A stretch of 64,000 nucleotides of DNA from Lunularia cruciata (Eukaryota > Streptophyta > Marchantiopsida > Lunulariales > Lunulariaceae): assembly GCA_948567375.1 (NCBI GenBank), contig OX419756.1, positions 66,354,333-66,418,332 on the forward strand. The letters are read 5' to 3'. Each line of letters opens with the position of its first letter. The first letter of the stretch is position 1. The notes under the pieces are model-generated. The model saw only the letters and a program-made list of their open reading frames with translations. It made no database searches and was not told where the DNA came from. The translations under genes and the position numbers were made by a program. This document shows positions 1 to 13,500 of this stretch, in pieces.

Positions 1-3000
1 ATACCAAGAAAAAATTCACTCTTGGACTTGCGTTATATTTTCATATGCTAGTAATTTCTAATATTTGTGTTGGAGCTTGAAAGCTCATTGAATGATGCAT
101 AACATAAGACTAAAATCAAAGAAAATAAAGGCTTAATATATAAAATATTTCTTTATAGATTTTTTTTTTAATATTTGATTTTATGATATGGAATCCAATT
201 CTTTAAACTTATGCTCAAAGCTTGCATAAAATCAAATCTAGAGTTTGAATGCATAAATTATGAAATGATACCCTAATCAAAGATTCTAAATTTTCAAGGT
301 TGCCAAATCTGGTTTTTCACTATTCTAAACTTTGAAGGTTAACCTCTACCTTAAAGGTTGCCAAATCTATAACCTTAAAATTTCCATAACCAATCCATAA
401 TAAATTTAATAATAAATAAATAAATATTTGAATTTATTTATAATTTAAATGTTTGTAAGCTTTTTATCCTTAATTTGACATGTGCCTAACTTGGTACTTC
501 ATGATTATTTCATATAACCTAACAATATATTCTTCACACTTAATGCCTCATTATACTTGATACTTTGTGCCTCACCTCTTTGTTCCTAAATTTCTGCTAG
601 ATTGATGTAGATGTTATACTCAATAAACCCATAGATATTGAGAAGGTACTCTTGACTAAGCACAATATCTGAATCTTGCCTTCCAAATAGTGCGAATGAA
701 TGGACTGTAAGCAATTGAGTAAGGACTTAAGGAACCTTAAAGACAGTCAGTGAACAATAAAATCAAACACAAACATACATAAATGAGACTTTTGAACTTA
801 AGATTTTTGATTTAATGAAAAGGTATTGTCAAATCCAAAAGTATGATAACACTCCATTTCTTTTGATTATATACACTTTTTAAACTCTAATCTAACCTCT
901 AAATTGCGAGGTTGAGCTTTGGCCTTTAGACTCATTTTAGAGCTAAATATCTACAACCTTATCTGACCTCTTGTCTTTTCCCAACTATTATTATATTCAT
1001 TCATTCCACAACAAGTCTTTGCTACAACAAGGCTCTTTGATTTTATTCAATTTTGTAACTCTAATCTAATCTCCAAAGTACATTGTTGAGCTTTGACCTC
1101 TACTTAAGAGTTATTCAGAATATAATAATTTTATAGCTAAATATCTACAACCTTATGTAACCTTTATGTAACCTATTATCTTTTCCCAACTAATGTTATG
1201 TCTATTTTACAACCCTATTTTGCAACTTAAAACCTTATAGTCTATTCTCTCTTAGTTCCTATTTTGCTCCAAAGACTTTGGGTCTATATCTCATGTGCTA
1301 TTGTCAAGACTTGTCACAACTATTTCTCTTGACCCATAAATAGCCTCATGAGAAACTTGTTGCATCTTACATTGGTTTGGCTTAAATTTGTAGTAGAGGT
1401 AGTTTTGGTTGGCAAATCCAAAATCGTTGTTAATGTGATGTGCAATAAAAGAAAACCATCTTGGAACATCTATTATAAGAAGTAGACATAGCATCTCCAA
1501 TTATGTCATGTCCAAGAAGATAGCTATGGCTTGGCCTCTAAGCATGATATAATGGTGTTAAGACATATAGCTTGTTTGTTGGAAATCATCATAATTACTT
1601 TGTAGAAAACATTGTAGAGGATGATAGTCCAAAACATAACAATGTTAGAAATATTTGCATGCTTAGAAATAAACTTAAAATAGCATTCTTTGAAAGTATG
1701 GTTGTGATCTCAATTCCCTATAGTGATTTGAAATAAGGAGAGGGACTTCCCATAACTTGCATGCATTACAACACATTTGTTAGAGGCATGAGGATAAAAG
1801 GAACTTTGGTTGTGAAGTAAATTAATTTGTACTTCAAGGGCATGGCATACTTAGTCTGGATGAGTTATGTGGGTATGATAGCTAATAGAAGTAGACTCTA
1901 ATGTGCTAAGGACAGCCAAAAGAGTTTGAGGTTAGATAGGCAACACATGTTTATTGTGATGTCAAAGGGTAGCAATTCAAAAATAGTCCATTGACGAAAG
2001 AGTTGGAAGGGTGCCAAGGATTGGTAGTAGGTCCTCTTGGAACAAAGCCTATTTTCCATTCTTTTGGAAGGAGTGAAGGAGTGTTTGATATAAGGTAGAA
2101 AGGGTGGTGTCAAAATCAATTCCTCATTAGAATACACCACCAAATTTAGAGAGACATAGTTCTTGTTCATGACCATGAGTATACACACCTTGATTGCATC
2201 CATGGATAAAGAATTCTCCAAGTGATTGATCTTTTTGGACTACGTCCTCTTCCATAGATGATTGAATGACTATTAGATATCAAACCACTTAATATGGCTA
2301 CTAGCAATAAGGTTGTTTACGACAACTTTAAATCCCTTGCTAATTGTTGATATGTCCAAGTGTTTAACTTATAGAACTTGTTTTGGGAATATCATTTCAC
2401 TTGCTAGAGGTGTATCTCCATCATGATATGTGAAATCTCCCTCAACATGATCTAGGGAAATGTCACCAATTGCTTTGGTCTAAAGATGATGATGGAGCAT
2501 TGGAAGGATCTTGGGATATTTTGGACAATGATTAATGTGTAATTAATGACACTTGAGAGGAATAGAGATTTTGAGGTAGGAAAGCTCATGAGGGTTTAGT
2601 AGATGAAGATCTTCTTGTTAATAATGAGGTAGAGGAAATTCATGAAGTATGATAAATCCCAAGGGTTGATGCCATGTGTCCAAAGGATTGAAAAGTATTC
2701 TTTGTGCAGTTTTTTCATGTAGATGATATCTTTGCTCCAATACTAATGAAATTTAGAACTAACTTTAGTTGGATATAGAATTCTTTCAACATAGGTGATT
2801 GCATGCAAAAGTTGTGGAGCTAGTGTAGCTTGTCTTGGATCTCTTATTGTAGGCAAGGATTGATTTTTGGGCAAGGAAGGAATAGAGAGGACAAAGAATA
2901 TTCATTAGAGTTGTCTACCAACTTATCCCAACAAAGAACCTCTTAGAAGTTGTCTAGCTTAAGGAAAGAAAACAATAAAAAGCAATGGATATCAATTAGA

Positions 3001-3328
3001 TTGCATCTACTCTTGTACAAGTAAGGATTAGTTTTCTCTAAAATATCCAAAAGCAAGGCCACAATGGAGAATGAGGTTTTGTAGGAGTAAGTAGCTTTTA
3101 GTGTTAGAAAGTTCCATAACCTTGTCCTAGAATTCAATTTGAACTTGTGAAATCTTTTGCATCATGAGCCAGATTTTACATTGACTAATTTTTTTGGTAT
3201 TTATAATAATTATAATAGTTTCCTTGCACAAATGGATGTCTTGGTCTTTATCAAAGTAAGAGATTTAGATTTTTCCAACTCCTCTTTACTTGTTCTTTGC
3301 AACTTAGAGTTGGATTGATAATGGTTCT
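1..3328. other. AT-rich intergenic DNA with no recognised gene
   Basis: This stretch is AT-rich and full of stop codons on both strands. The longest open stretches are on the minus strand (about 1291-1500, 1898-2221 and 2943-3137). They are short, lack any motif I recognise, and could be remnants of one decayed minus-strand coding sequence. No LTR end, zinc knuckle or reverse-transcriptase motif is visible. The segment 'aaggttgccaaatct' occurs twice, near 297 and 354. Confidence 0.5.
883..1195. repeat. Degenerate tandem duplication, period about 173 bp
   Basis: A segment starting near 883 with 'aactctaatctaacctc', continuing through 'gttgagctttg' and 'agctaaatatctacaacctta' to 'cttttcccaacta', is repeated with substitutions and small indels from about 1056 to 1195. 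It looks like an old imperfect tandem duplication. No function is evident. Confidence 0.55.
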
Positions 3329-4310
3329 TGTCACAACATTTGTAACACCAAAGTTAGGTTGCTTGGATTTTGGAGTGGTAGTGTTGGTAGTCATAGGTAT
3401 TTTGGTATTACTCATGGACTACTTGTTTGCGGTCCAATTTGATATTAGGGCTATTGATCACATGGTAGGACCTAGCGTTCCTTCACCATTTGCATCATTG
3501 GATGTGCTATGAGCAATGCCATTAGGGTTGGAGACCTAGGTCAAGTAGACGAGTATACCTTCAAAGTGCAACTCCAAAGAGCTCACTTCTTTGATGTTGA
3601 GCCTTCAAGTTCACGGCTATGGTGGATAGAGGCTAACAAACATCACATGGAGTCTCTTAGCTAGAGTGGGTGTGGCTTGACTATAATTAGTGCCCAATAG
3701 TTGGCAAAGTGTTGAGTGACGGATTGAGTATAAATCTGATTTGAGTATGATTTGAGTGGAAGAATTATAATTAATTATATCAAAAAGTAAGATTTAGGAG
3801 GAAATTGGGTGTAAAAATTGAGGATGTTAGTAGTATCTCCAAGTATAGATGATCGTTGGTACATTTGATTGTGACCCAAAATTTCCTTAAGAGTGATCAT
3901 ATGCAGAAACTCTTTGTGAGTTGATGTAGATTTGGTAGTGAAGCAGATTGTGTATGAAAGCATTGGCCAAATTCTTGGGGATTGAGTCAATTGAGACAAT
4001 GGATGTTTAATTTGAGCCTAAGAGGTGAAATTAGGGTTGATTTGGTGCAAATTAAGCCCAAAGTGCAAAATTGACGATAGAATTGGGAACCTATCATCTT
4101 GAATTAGGGATTTGGAGATCTTTATCATCTCATTTTGGCTTGAGTTGAGAATTAGTAGAGGATTTGGCAATCAACTAAGTATAGAGGAGGTGCATCATAT
4201 TGTTGGAAGTTGCTCAAAGTTAGAGGTTACTTGAGTTGCCCTAGCTAGTACTCAAGTTAGGTGAAGCTTGGTCAGATTTGGAGAGGGTTCAAATTGGCAA
4301 GAAGAAAGAA
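3329..4310 (+). repeat. Decayed LTR of the M (methyltransferase) gypsy family
   Basis: From 3329 (TGTCAC...) the sequence follows the start of the M-family LTRs at 4780 and 32651 for almost 1 kb. Shared landmarks are 'agagctcacttct', the 'gatgttgagcctt' block, 'gtgggtgtggcttgact' and 'ttggtagt'. Similarity fades near 4310, where a reverse-transcriptase scrap begins. It is the most diverged of the M-type LTRs here and lacks the LTR 3' end with its primer-binding site, so it is a truncated or old solo copy. Confidence 0.7.
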
Positions 4311-4312
4311 AA

Positions 4313-4779
4313 CTCAAGAGTTTCTTGGGATTGTATTGTCAATTTGTCAAGGACTTCTCCAAGGTTGCACAACCTCTAACGACACTACTTGGCAAGGGGA
4401 AGAAGTGGATGTGGGAAATCATACAAGAATTGGCCTTTCAAGAATTGAAAGACATCACTCTTGAAATCGTGTGATAAAAAATGTCCAATCAAGTTTTCTA
4501 TAGATGCATCAAGTGTTGCAATAAGAGCAGTCCAACAACAAGAATGGAATGAAATATTATACCCAATTGAATATTTCTCTCAAAATTTGTTATTGGCAGA
4601 ATGCAACTATCACACCACCAAATGAGAAGAGTTGGCTATTGTCCTTGCAACCAAGCATTGGAAGCACTATCTTGGTAATAAGGTATTTGTTGTGGAGATA
4701 GATCACAAACCTCTAATCTACCTTGAGACACCAAAAGATCTATCTTGTCAATAGATTAGATGGGCAAAGTGGAGACAAC
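4313..4779 (+). pseudogene. Ty3/gypsy RT thumb and RNase H fragment
   Basis: The translation reads LKSFLGL, then DFSKVAQPLTTLLGKGKKW, a typical gypsy RT-thumb/connection sequence. After a frame break it continues with an RNase H core: a KFSIDAS-like active-site segment, then YPIEYFSQN, EELAIVLATKHWKHYLGN and DHKPLIYL. It ends near IRWAKWRQ, where the M1 LTR begins at 4780. Stops and at least one frameshift interrupt it. It is a scrap of an element older than M1 and has no LTR of its own that I can identify. The DFSKVAQPL wording resembles Tat/Athila-type elements rather than M2. Confidence 0.75.
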
Positions 4780-6860
4780 TGTCATGCCATTTGTAGTGTC
4801 ACATCTAGATTGCTCGGACATTGGAGTTGCAATGATAGTAGTTAGAGGTATTTCAGCAGTTTCCCATGGACTACTTTCCAACGGTCAGATTTCATGTTCA
4901 AGGTACTAACTTCATGGTGGGGCCCACCGTCACTTTGCACTGGTCACACTGTTGAGTGTGCCATCAATAGTACCGTTAGGTTTCCAGACCTAGCTTGAGT
5001 CTAGGGGTATACTTTTGAAGTGTAGCTCCAAAGAGCTCACTTCTCTGATGTTGAGCCTTTGAGTTCTTGGTTATTGTGGACAGAGGCCAATGAGTGTCAC
5101 CTGGATTCTCTTAGCTAGAGTGGGTGTGGCTTGATTGTAATCAGTGCCCAATTGTTGGCATTCTATATAGTGATAGATCAAATACTGATTTGAGTTGAGT
5201 TGATTTGAGAGTTGTAAAAAATTTGATTACATCATAGAAGTGAAGTGAGGGGGAAATTGGGTGCAGAACCTACAAGTGTTGGTGGTATCTCCAAGCTCGG
5301 TGGATCATCGGTAGCTCAATCAAAGTTCAGGTTTTCCATGGTGTGGAGAAGCTCGTTGCTTGATGCATATTTGGCAGTAAGGCAGACGGTGTGTGGAAGT
5401 GCTGGCCAATTTTTTAGCAAAGAAGAAGCAAATTTTGAGTAGTGGTTGTGATTTTGAGCTCAAGAGGTGAGGAGGAGGTAATTTTGTTGCAAGTTGGGCT
5501 CAAAAAGTAAAATTGAAGGTGGAGTTGGGAACCTATCCTTGTGAATTTGTGATTTAGAGAAACCTATTTTTCAATTTGGCTCAAGTGAAGCATTAGCAGA
5601 GGATTTGGCAATTAGTCAACATTAGGGTTTATGTCAGATGTTTGCTAAAATTTATGTTAGATTTTGGCCAGATTTGGAGGAGTTTCATTGGTTGGCTAGA
5701 TTTAGAGAAGTTTTGCAAGTTTGGAGGAGTTTTGCTAAATTTGGAGAGGTGGCAAGAAGAAAGGCCTCATTTGGCATTTAGAAGCTTTGAAAAATAGGGC
5801 CGTGGGCTATGAGAGGCTACAAAGGCCTAGAAGGGCCAACAAGCCAGCTTGTTGGTGTGAGGCTAGCTAGTTTAGAGTAGATCTTGGTCATTGTTTGGCA
5901 AAATCTGCCCATCTAACTAGATTGTGCGTAATAGAGTTTGACCCCTAGATCTCTTGTTCCTAGATTGATGCCCTAGCCAATTGGTCCACCCTCACTTGTT
6001 GTCTTAGTGATTGTGCCATTGTTATCTATACACTTGTAGCTTGGGCTAGGGGAGGCAGTTTGATCCCGTTCTTGGTGATCTCGGTTGTGACAACCCGGCA
6101 AATATCACTTTTGCGGTAATCGAGTAAGTAAAGTTCATTCCCGTAGAGATACGAGTCAAAATTGGTCAAATATAAAGTCAAAGTAACACTTGCAGTTCTT
6201 CTTGGTTGCATCTTTAATCTCTCAGGTAGAAACCACACCCAAAAGAGAGTAACAAGCACTGATTCTCAATCTTGTAACAAATTCACACTCCTTAATCACA
6301 ACTCCATCAATTCTTTCCAAACAATCTTGATTGTGATGATTCAGGCTCTCCCAAAAATGGCACTTCACTGCAAAACGACTGCCTCAGAATTGTGTTCCAC
6401 TCCTCCACTGAAGGCACAACTTCCTCAATCAAAATTGCTTCACATTAACCTCACACTGCACTCACAAATGCATAATACTACCAACACTACAATTCATCTC
6501 AAAGCTGTCAAGGCATTGCTTCGATTACACTTCACTCAAGATCAAATACACAAAATGAAGATCAAGGTTGCGGAATCCAACATCCAACAAGCACACTGAC
6601 TTGCACTTTGAAATTCTCCACACACTCACAAACACAAACACAAAGTTGATACTCGGAATCAAGCTCAAGCGACGAGCACTACTTCATAGCACTTTGCTTT
6701 ATCGATTCTCAAAAATAATGAGCATTGAACAACATCTGACTGCGAATGCCACTCTTAAATAGTGAAGCAAACGACAATTATCTTCCTAATGCACCTCTTC
6801 CTAATGACTCTACAAACCTGTAGATCTGAAATGACAATGCACCTCTTCATATCTGCCTAT

Positions 6861-9307
6861 TCAAATCTCAAATTGGTTATTAATCCGATCCGATGTTACT
6901 TCTTCCTTGGCTTTCAAACCCGAACCCAAAGTAGCTGTACTTCTTACTACTTTGTCCTTGGGTTTCATAACTCCTACATCTTCTACCAAATCTAATAGTT
7001 CTCTTTCCTGATTTGAAATTTCACTAGTGGGTAATCTATCTAACTCTTTTTCTGCTGACCCACTCTCCTCTAATGTCTCTAATGGTAACTCCAAAGACAT
7101 CTGCACTCCTACCTTGTCTATTTTGGGTTTGGCTTTAACGTCTTTCCGAAGTTTATCTATCTCTAATTTCACTAGATCTAATCTAATCACAATATTGTCT
7201 TCAACTTCCAATATCTTCCTATCTACACAAGTTTTGAGACTAATCAATAGCACGTTCAAATCGGTATCGTTTGCATGTCTCCTCCTCATCTCCTGCACCA
7301 ACAACTTCAACTCATGCAGCCTTGTCTCTTCAATACAAATACTGGCCTCTGTATTCAACATTGCATTCATCTTGATTATGATCTCCTTCAATGGCTCCAA
7401 TCTCATCTTCCTTTCACGCTCTCGATATGCAAGCCAATCTTCTCTGTACATTGCCAACTTTGCCTTGAACTCGGCTTTCACAATTTCCTTCTCCTTCTCC
7501 TTCTACACAACCTTCTCCTCCTGATTACAAAGTAACTCTCGTAATCTCTCTTCTTCCCTATATCTTATTGTCAACTCCCGTTGCCACAGTTGCTTCTTCT
7601 CTTCTACACTCTCTATCTCTCTATCAAGTTCTTGTTCCTTCTCTGCTACCCTCGCCATAGCATGGATAATTTCTAGTCTGGAATGAGCAAATTGCTGCTT
7701 CAAGATTTCATACTCTGCTACTTGTCTCTCCCTTGCTATGTCACTCTTCTTCACAAGTTCTTCCCAATACCTCCCTTCTCTCTTCAAGTCCTCAATAACT
7801 TGATTCTATACTACTGCCTCCCCTCGCAGTACTTCCCTTTCCTCCTCACCTTGGGTTATACTCTTCTTCAACTCCGAGTTCTCTTCTTCCAATCTCACCA
7901 AAACTTGCAACACAGTCTTCACCTCCGGACATGTTGACTGCATCTCCTTCTTCTTGTGCTCCAACTTCACCAACAACAGGCACACAATTCCTTGCAGGTA
8001 CTCCACTCCATCACTTGCATGTACTTCCCTTTGCATAGAAATCTCCTCTCTTACTTCTTCTTCTCCCGATACTTGCTTTCTTCTCTACAGTCGTCATATC
8101 GGAATAGATGCTTCACTCCCCGAGTTAGCATTTGCTTCTTCCTTTGCCTTACTTGGACCCGCTTCACACTTCACCTTGTGTCTCGACCAAACTCCTCTCT
8201 GAATTGTGAACTTCTTTTCCTCTAGCTTGGGTATCTTGTCCTCTAACTTTGCATTATGCTCTTGCTTGAGCTCCACCCAAACTTCTTCTTCTTCTTCTGT
8301 AACAGGCACCGACGTCATCTCTCCACCTTCATCACTATCGCTACTTGTATCTCCACTTTGCAGCATGAGCTCTGGTTCCTCTTCATGTTCCGAGTCTTCG
8401 CACTTGCACTCAGCTTCGCCTTCCAAGTCTTCTTCTGATGATGCAATCACCACTATGCCTTTCCTAGGGTTTCCTCTCCTGGTCTTCCAAGATCTTGTCT
8501 TATCTTTGGCTTCTCCTTGTCGACTCTACTTCTTTGACTTCAGAGTACTTACTTCTACCTCTACACTCTTGCCTGTCTTCACGTAGTACTCATCCGTGCT
8601 TCGGATTTGAAGAATGTATTGCTGCTCCTCCGTGTTGACTTCTCTTCTCAAGTTGGGATGGAAGTGAGACACCATTCTATTATGCTCCGCCAAATTGAGC
8701 AAATTCAACCCAAGGTAGAAATGCACTGCAAACGGCACGATGTAGTGTGGAGGCAACTTATCCCGCAAATTCCACACCATCTGTCTCATCCTCCCATGGA
8801 AGCACCTTGCCTAATTGATAGGTTCTCATGCAAACATCTTATGGAAGAACACTGCTTGGTGTTTCATCACATAAGTTGTTCTCTCCGGCTTCAGGATTGC
8901 CATGAGAGCACTCACGATCCCTCTCTTCACTGGATCTTTGTAACTCTGAACCTTATACCCATTCTCTTTGAAGAGAAAGCATCCCTCACTTCTTGGGTTT
9001 CTTTTGCTACTTCTTCCTTCCCCAAGAATGTGGCACCCTGCTCCGCGCCGGCCTCTGTTCCTAGCACTAATCTCCAATCCGACTCTGTCCAGTAAGCTGG
9101 ATTTCCTCTCTTCCCCACTTCCTCGGGGCCATCAAGGCACTTACTCTTGATTATCTTGGTCATGAAACCTGGAAAACTCACATTCCAGTTCCACGCCAAG
9201 AATGTGATCCAAAGTTGGCTCAAGACTTTGATTCTCACAATCACATCTAACCTCTAAATTGCATGATTTCTCACTGCAAATTTGGAGTTCTTCTTTCCTC
9301 CTCCCAT
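6861..9307 (-). pseudogene. LTR-borne coiled-coil protein gene in unit A (broken)
   Basis: I do not recognise the family. Read on the minus strand from the MGGGKKNSKF start (9307), the parts in order are: an N-terminal globular part (RLDV..RIKVLS, LAWNWNVSFPGFM, YWTESDWRLVLG, VKRGIVSALMAILKPERT, MKHQAVFFHKMF, PHYIVPFAVHFYLGLNLLN); an acidic Glu/Ser-rich linker with a basic patch (WSRHKVKCEAGPSKAKEE); then about 400 residues of heptad-like Glu/Lys/Leu coiled coil ending near VRSTATLGSGLKAKEE. I chose MGGGKK as the start because the diverged copy in unit G also begins M-x-K-K here, whereas the 46 codons upstream are not shared with G. Stops (for example after RNHAI near 9254) and frameshifts break the frame. 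The normal stop after the DIGLE-like tail is lost. Confidence 0.65.
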
Positions 9308-9464
9308 CTTTCCTACTTCCTTGTTGTCTCTTGGTTTCACTCTCTCGAATTCTCCTCTACACTCTAGCACATCTTCAACTCTACTTCCCTTCCCACGATC
9401 ACCTACAGGACAACTCCTCAACGGCAAAGGAAAATTGCTCAACATTGCTTCATTGTTAGCCCAA

Positions 9465-9475
9465 TTTTTATAGAG
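9465..9475 (-). promoter_or_regulatory. TATA-like box of unit A
   Basis: On the minus strand CTATAAAAATT lies about 25 bp upstream of the ATG at 9445 and about 160 bp upstream of the preferred start at 9307. The same box occurs in the same place in units C (near 25190) and H (62418-62425). A transcript from it would start within a few bases of 9445. Confidence 0.45.
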
Positions 9476-9910
9476 TCATGCCTTCTTTGTCTCTCTTCAA
9501 TTTGAGTTTCTACCGAGAAATCACACCTCTTGCATGTGCCTGTCACTGTTAATTGTACTTCATGCATATGGGCTGCCGGTTTTGAACAGTCTCTTCTTGA
9601 ATTTCTCGCCCCGAAGAAAGGTTGTTACACTGTCTTCGCCTTGGGTTGAGCTCCACCTGATACAAAGACTCCTTACTTTAGGTTGTATGCTGATAGGGAA
9701 AATCCGAGTACTTTGCCTTATGACCCAAAGCCACTTTACCTCGGGTTTCATCCCGAAGACTCTTTTCTTCACCTTCTTTGGCCATACAGGCACAATCCGA
9801 CTTCTCTATACACTTCTTCTTCTCCATTTTGAAAATAAAAACAAAAAATGTGGGCACCATACCGGTAGCTTAGGATGTAGATACAAACTTCTCTTATGTC
9901 AAATGCCAAA

Positions 9911-9925
9911 TGGTTGCAGAGTCAG
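9911..9925 (+). promoter_or_regulatory. Primer-binding site of M1 (initiator-Met-like)
   Basis: TGGTTGCAGAGTCAG lies two bases after the LTR end (...tgcca). It resembles the plant initiator-Met site TGGTATCAGAGCCAG at 12 of 15 positions. Confidence 0.5.
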
Positions 9926-10535
9926 TCCCATGTTGCTTTATGAGATGAAGGGTTTTCAATTAGATTTCTTGTGATTGGACCTCCTCCATTCTCTACTTCC
10001 TATTTTTTTACCATGTTTGTGTGAGGTGCCCTAAATTTAGAATGTTGGTGCTTTGGTGTGATTTTGGTAGTGAGGCTAGAGTGATGACCAGTCAGACTAC
10101 CTTTGTTTCTCTTCGGTGAGGCAAGAAGTGATGACTTGCAAATTGTGAGAATGCGTGTTGTGATGGCATGTTACAGGTCATTGTTTCCCTTAGTGTAGTT
10201 ATCTCAGTTAGAGTTACATTAGTAGGTAGTGTTTTGTAGGTATTGGCACTTGGTGGTGCTTAGTTGGTGTTGGCACTTGGTGGGGTATTTGCGGTTGGGG
10301 TTTGTGGTTGCATTTGGTGGTTCCAGTTTGTGGTTAATTTGTCACAACAGAGTTCTTTGGGGATTCTAGAGGAGTTAGCACTATAGTATGCACTAGGTTT
10401 ACTCAAAGTGGTGCTCGTTATCAGCTTGTATCTTTGGTTTTAGTGAGGGAGGAGATTGACTTTGAGTTGGAGTTTGATACATAAGCTGATTTAGTTGAGA
10501 GTGCACTCGGTGTGTCCGCACCATTGTTATGGGAC

Positions 10536-13500
10536 ATGGATGAGATTTATGGGGCCTCCAAAGTCCCTAGGAGTTACTCTAGTACCATGGGTACCATTGA
10601 GTTGGATGACTTCATCCAAGAGTTTGATAACTTCATCCAAGAGTTTGATAGTTGGTGTGATCTGTAGTAGATGCGGAACTCAACTTTGTTTACACCCTTC
10701 ATGGCATGGAAGGGGTTGTTTCATCACTTAGAGAGTCCGCCAATGGACGACTACCATGAATTCAAGAGAGCTCATTTCAAGGAGATTGAGTTATGGAGAC
10801 AATATTGGTCTCCAAACTATGTCTCTATTACTTCAAGCTTGGCTGCCAGTGTAGATTGGCTATACCCACAAGTTCTAGCTTGAGTAGTGTTGGTGGAGCT
10901 AGTGGAGGTGCACTAGTTGGAGATAGTGCTACTATGAGTGGAGGTACCGCTACAAGAGGTGGTGTGGTACCGAGGTTTAACCCCATGGTGGACTTCTTCT
11001 AGTCATTGAGGTAGGACTACCAGGGAGTGCAAACCGACAAGCCGAGGAGCTTGCAGGAGTTCCAACAGAAGGCTGGAGAGAGCCTACGCAAGGCATACAC
11101 TAGCATGAGGCGGCTGAGCAGTTTCACTCAGGGAGTTACTAAGGCCCCAGCATTCCTATTTTGGTATGGGATATTGGATAGGGAGTTGCAACATAGAGTT
11201 TGTGATGCTATATTGTTACAAGCGCAATCTACACCTAGTAGAGGTGCAATACTTTACTTTTGATACAATTATGGCTACTTTACTTATGATACAATTATGG
11301 CTACTTGGATTGAGCAATTGGAGTAGAGATTGGCTAGTATGGCCATTGCTTAGAGGAGATCAGATTTGGGTGTTGAGGCTTCCACCTCATATGCTGGTGA
11401 TAGAGATGCTTTGGTCTGTATGTGCAGAGCAGCATAGGTGGTTGGATCTGTAGTAGTGACTAGGAGTGCAGTATGTGCTCCAGGGCCTAGAGGAGCCTCA
11501 ATGGAGTTGCACCCACAAAGAAGAGAGGTTGGGAGATAGGTCAGACTTCCCTAGTCTTTCATGCCATTTGAGACATTGTAGATGACATCCATGGCTCCTA
11601 GACATTCAAGTGCAGATGTGGTAGGTAGTGATGGGGTGCATGATAGACTACTTACTAGTCAACTACCTGCTACAACACAGACTGAGTCGAGCATGATGTT
11701 AGGGGCAGCTTAGCTGATTATGCGGTGCTCTTTGTTTTCAGCCAGTGATATGTTTACATTGAGAGTTGAGTCGGCCCCAATGTTCTGGTTGGCTACCACG
11801 CTTTGTGAGAGTAGGGATGATGTGGTTCCTACTACTAGAGTAGAGGTGGTTGATAGTGGAGCTAACTTGGTTGAGGAGCATAGTATCCATTCAGCAACTA
11901 GTGGTTTATGGTAGGTAGCAACGGCTAGACTAGAGGAGTTGCCAACTAGACCAGCCTTTGAGAGAGCACGGTTCACACTTGGTGTTGTCCTATTGGATAA
12001 CTAGAGGAGGATTTTCCGTTTGGTGGGACCTTTAGGGAAGGTCTATACACCACAAAGAGTCTTGTTAAACTCTGGTGCACAACCCCTTATGTTGGGGAAG
12101 GCTGCAATAGTCGGTCTGGAGTTACAAAAGACCGATGTGGAGAGGTGTCTATTTTGGATCCAAATATCTTTAGGTGGTGGTTTGACATAGTACATCACAC
12201 ATGGAGAGCTTGTTGTTCAGGTTCAGCTTGGTCATCTAATTGATAGCTTGGTGGTGAGAGCTCAAGCTATTGCGACAATAGCTAAGTCCTACAATGTGCT
12301 AGTTGGGGGAGCAATGTTGTATCCCATGGGTTTCAATATTGACTATTGGGAAGAGATAACCTCCTTTAGACCAGGTTGGCAGTCTGGTGAGGGATGAGTA
12401 TGTCGCCTACCAGTACGCTATTGTACTTTTCTTTTCTCTCTTTGGGAACACACAAGGTGCCTAATTGTGGAAATTGCAGATTAGAGGTTGTAGGTAAACC
12501 TATAACTACTTGTCTGAACATGCGTGTTACCTAATAGTTAGAACCCTCCACTATTGTAACTAGTATTCTTGCTATTGGGTAGGGTAGTGACGGGCAACCT
12601 AACCTGTCATCACAACATGCACTCCTGGTCTGTTGGTCATCACTTCCAACATTACCAAGGAGAAATACACAACACTCCTAGAATGAAAGAACCTAAGCGC
12701 AACATCCACACACCAATCCAAACCAACTGGACTGACAACAAGCATGCAAGCACAAAGAGGATCCAATCACAGGAATGCGGCAATAACTCTGTGTGCGTTT
12801 TAGTCAAAAAAGAAATTTAGAGCCTTCATGCTCTATCATCAAGCAAATTTCAACATGTACTCCAAGTCTCCTCCAAGTTGCACTTTAGATCTCAACAAAT
12901 TCCTACTCTATGTTAGGATTTCCTATATCTTCTTGATGGGGAAAAATCTGTACAGCTCATATGAACATAACTCTTTTTGTATAGCTTGGATTCAAGTTTT
13001 CTTGAATTCAATGAAAAGCCTCTAAGATAAGCTTTCCAATAATATAAATTAGACTTCAATCAGATCACTAAAACTCTCCTGACAAGCTTGCAGAGTTGGC
13101 CAGGTTTTTGCAACTCTCACCCTAATTTTGAAATCCTCTTTTTAGGGTTTTGCCCCTGGTTCTTGCCAACTTTCCCCTAATTTTTAAATCAGATGTACAC
13201 TTGATCCTCAAAAAACACTTTGGAAATCTTAACTCTCAATCAAAGTCACAAAAGTGAGAGAATTGACATTCAATTAGGATTGAAGAAAAAATGCTCCTCC
13301 AAGCTTATGACAATCTTTTTAGTAAAACTTGTTGCATCAGATCTCACTCTCTATGAGCCAAAATCCACCCAAATTTTCCACAGTAGTTGGTCGTGCTCTT
13401 GGTTAACACTCTATAAATTTTGATGGCCTAATCCAACCCCAATCCCTAGATATGAATCAATTCTTGAGCTGGCTAACTTGTGAGCTTTGCAGACCCAGGT

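Larger units (their letters stand above)
6086..9861 (-). mobile_element. Unit A: giant solo LTR (3776 bp) of the coiled-coil-ORF family
   Basis: The unit is bounded by TGTGACAACCCGG at 6086 and GTGGGCACCATA at 9861. It is flanked by tcggt (6081-6085) and ccggt (9862-9866), a 5-bp TSD with one transition. It interrupts the M1 LTR at a point where M2 is continuous, which fixes the insertion precisely. The ends do not repeat each other beyond TGTG/CACA, so this is a single LTR-like unit rather than a whole element. Sense direction is minus: in that direction it starts TATGGTGCCC (ancestrally TGTGGTGCCC) and ends GGTTGTCACA. Confidence 0.8.
4780..9908 (+). repeat. 5' LTR of M1, split by LTR A
   Basis: The LTR starts with TGTCATGCC at 4780, runs to 6085, is interrupted by unit A, and resumes at about 9862 to end with 'tcaaatgcca' at 9908. 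The pieces together are about 1.35 kb, matching the 1363-bp 5' LTR of M2. The primer-binding site follows after two bases. Confidence 0.8.

Noticed and set aside
7027..7535. Plus-strand open frames opposite the coiled-coil gene
   Set aside because: They are Ser/Leu/Phe-rich shadows of the Glu/Lys-rich minus-strand coding sequence and show no motif.
7000..8450. Coiled-coil and acidic ORFs as separate host genes
   Set aside because: The same blocks recur in the same order in six units and belong to one broken gene inside a repeat.
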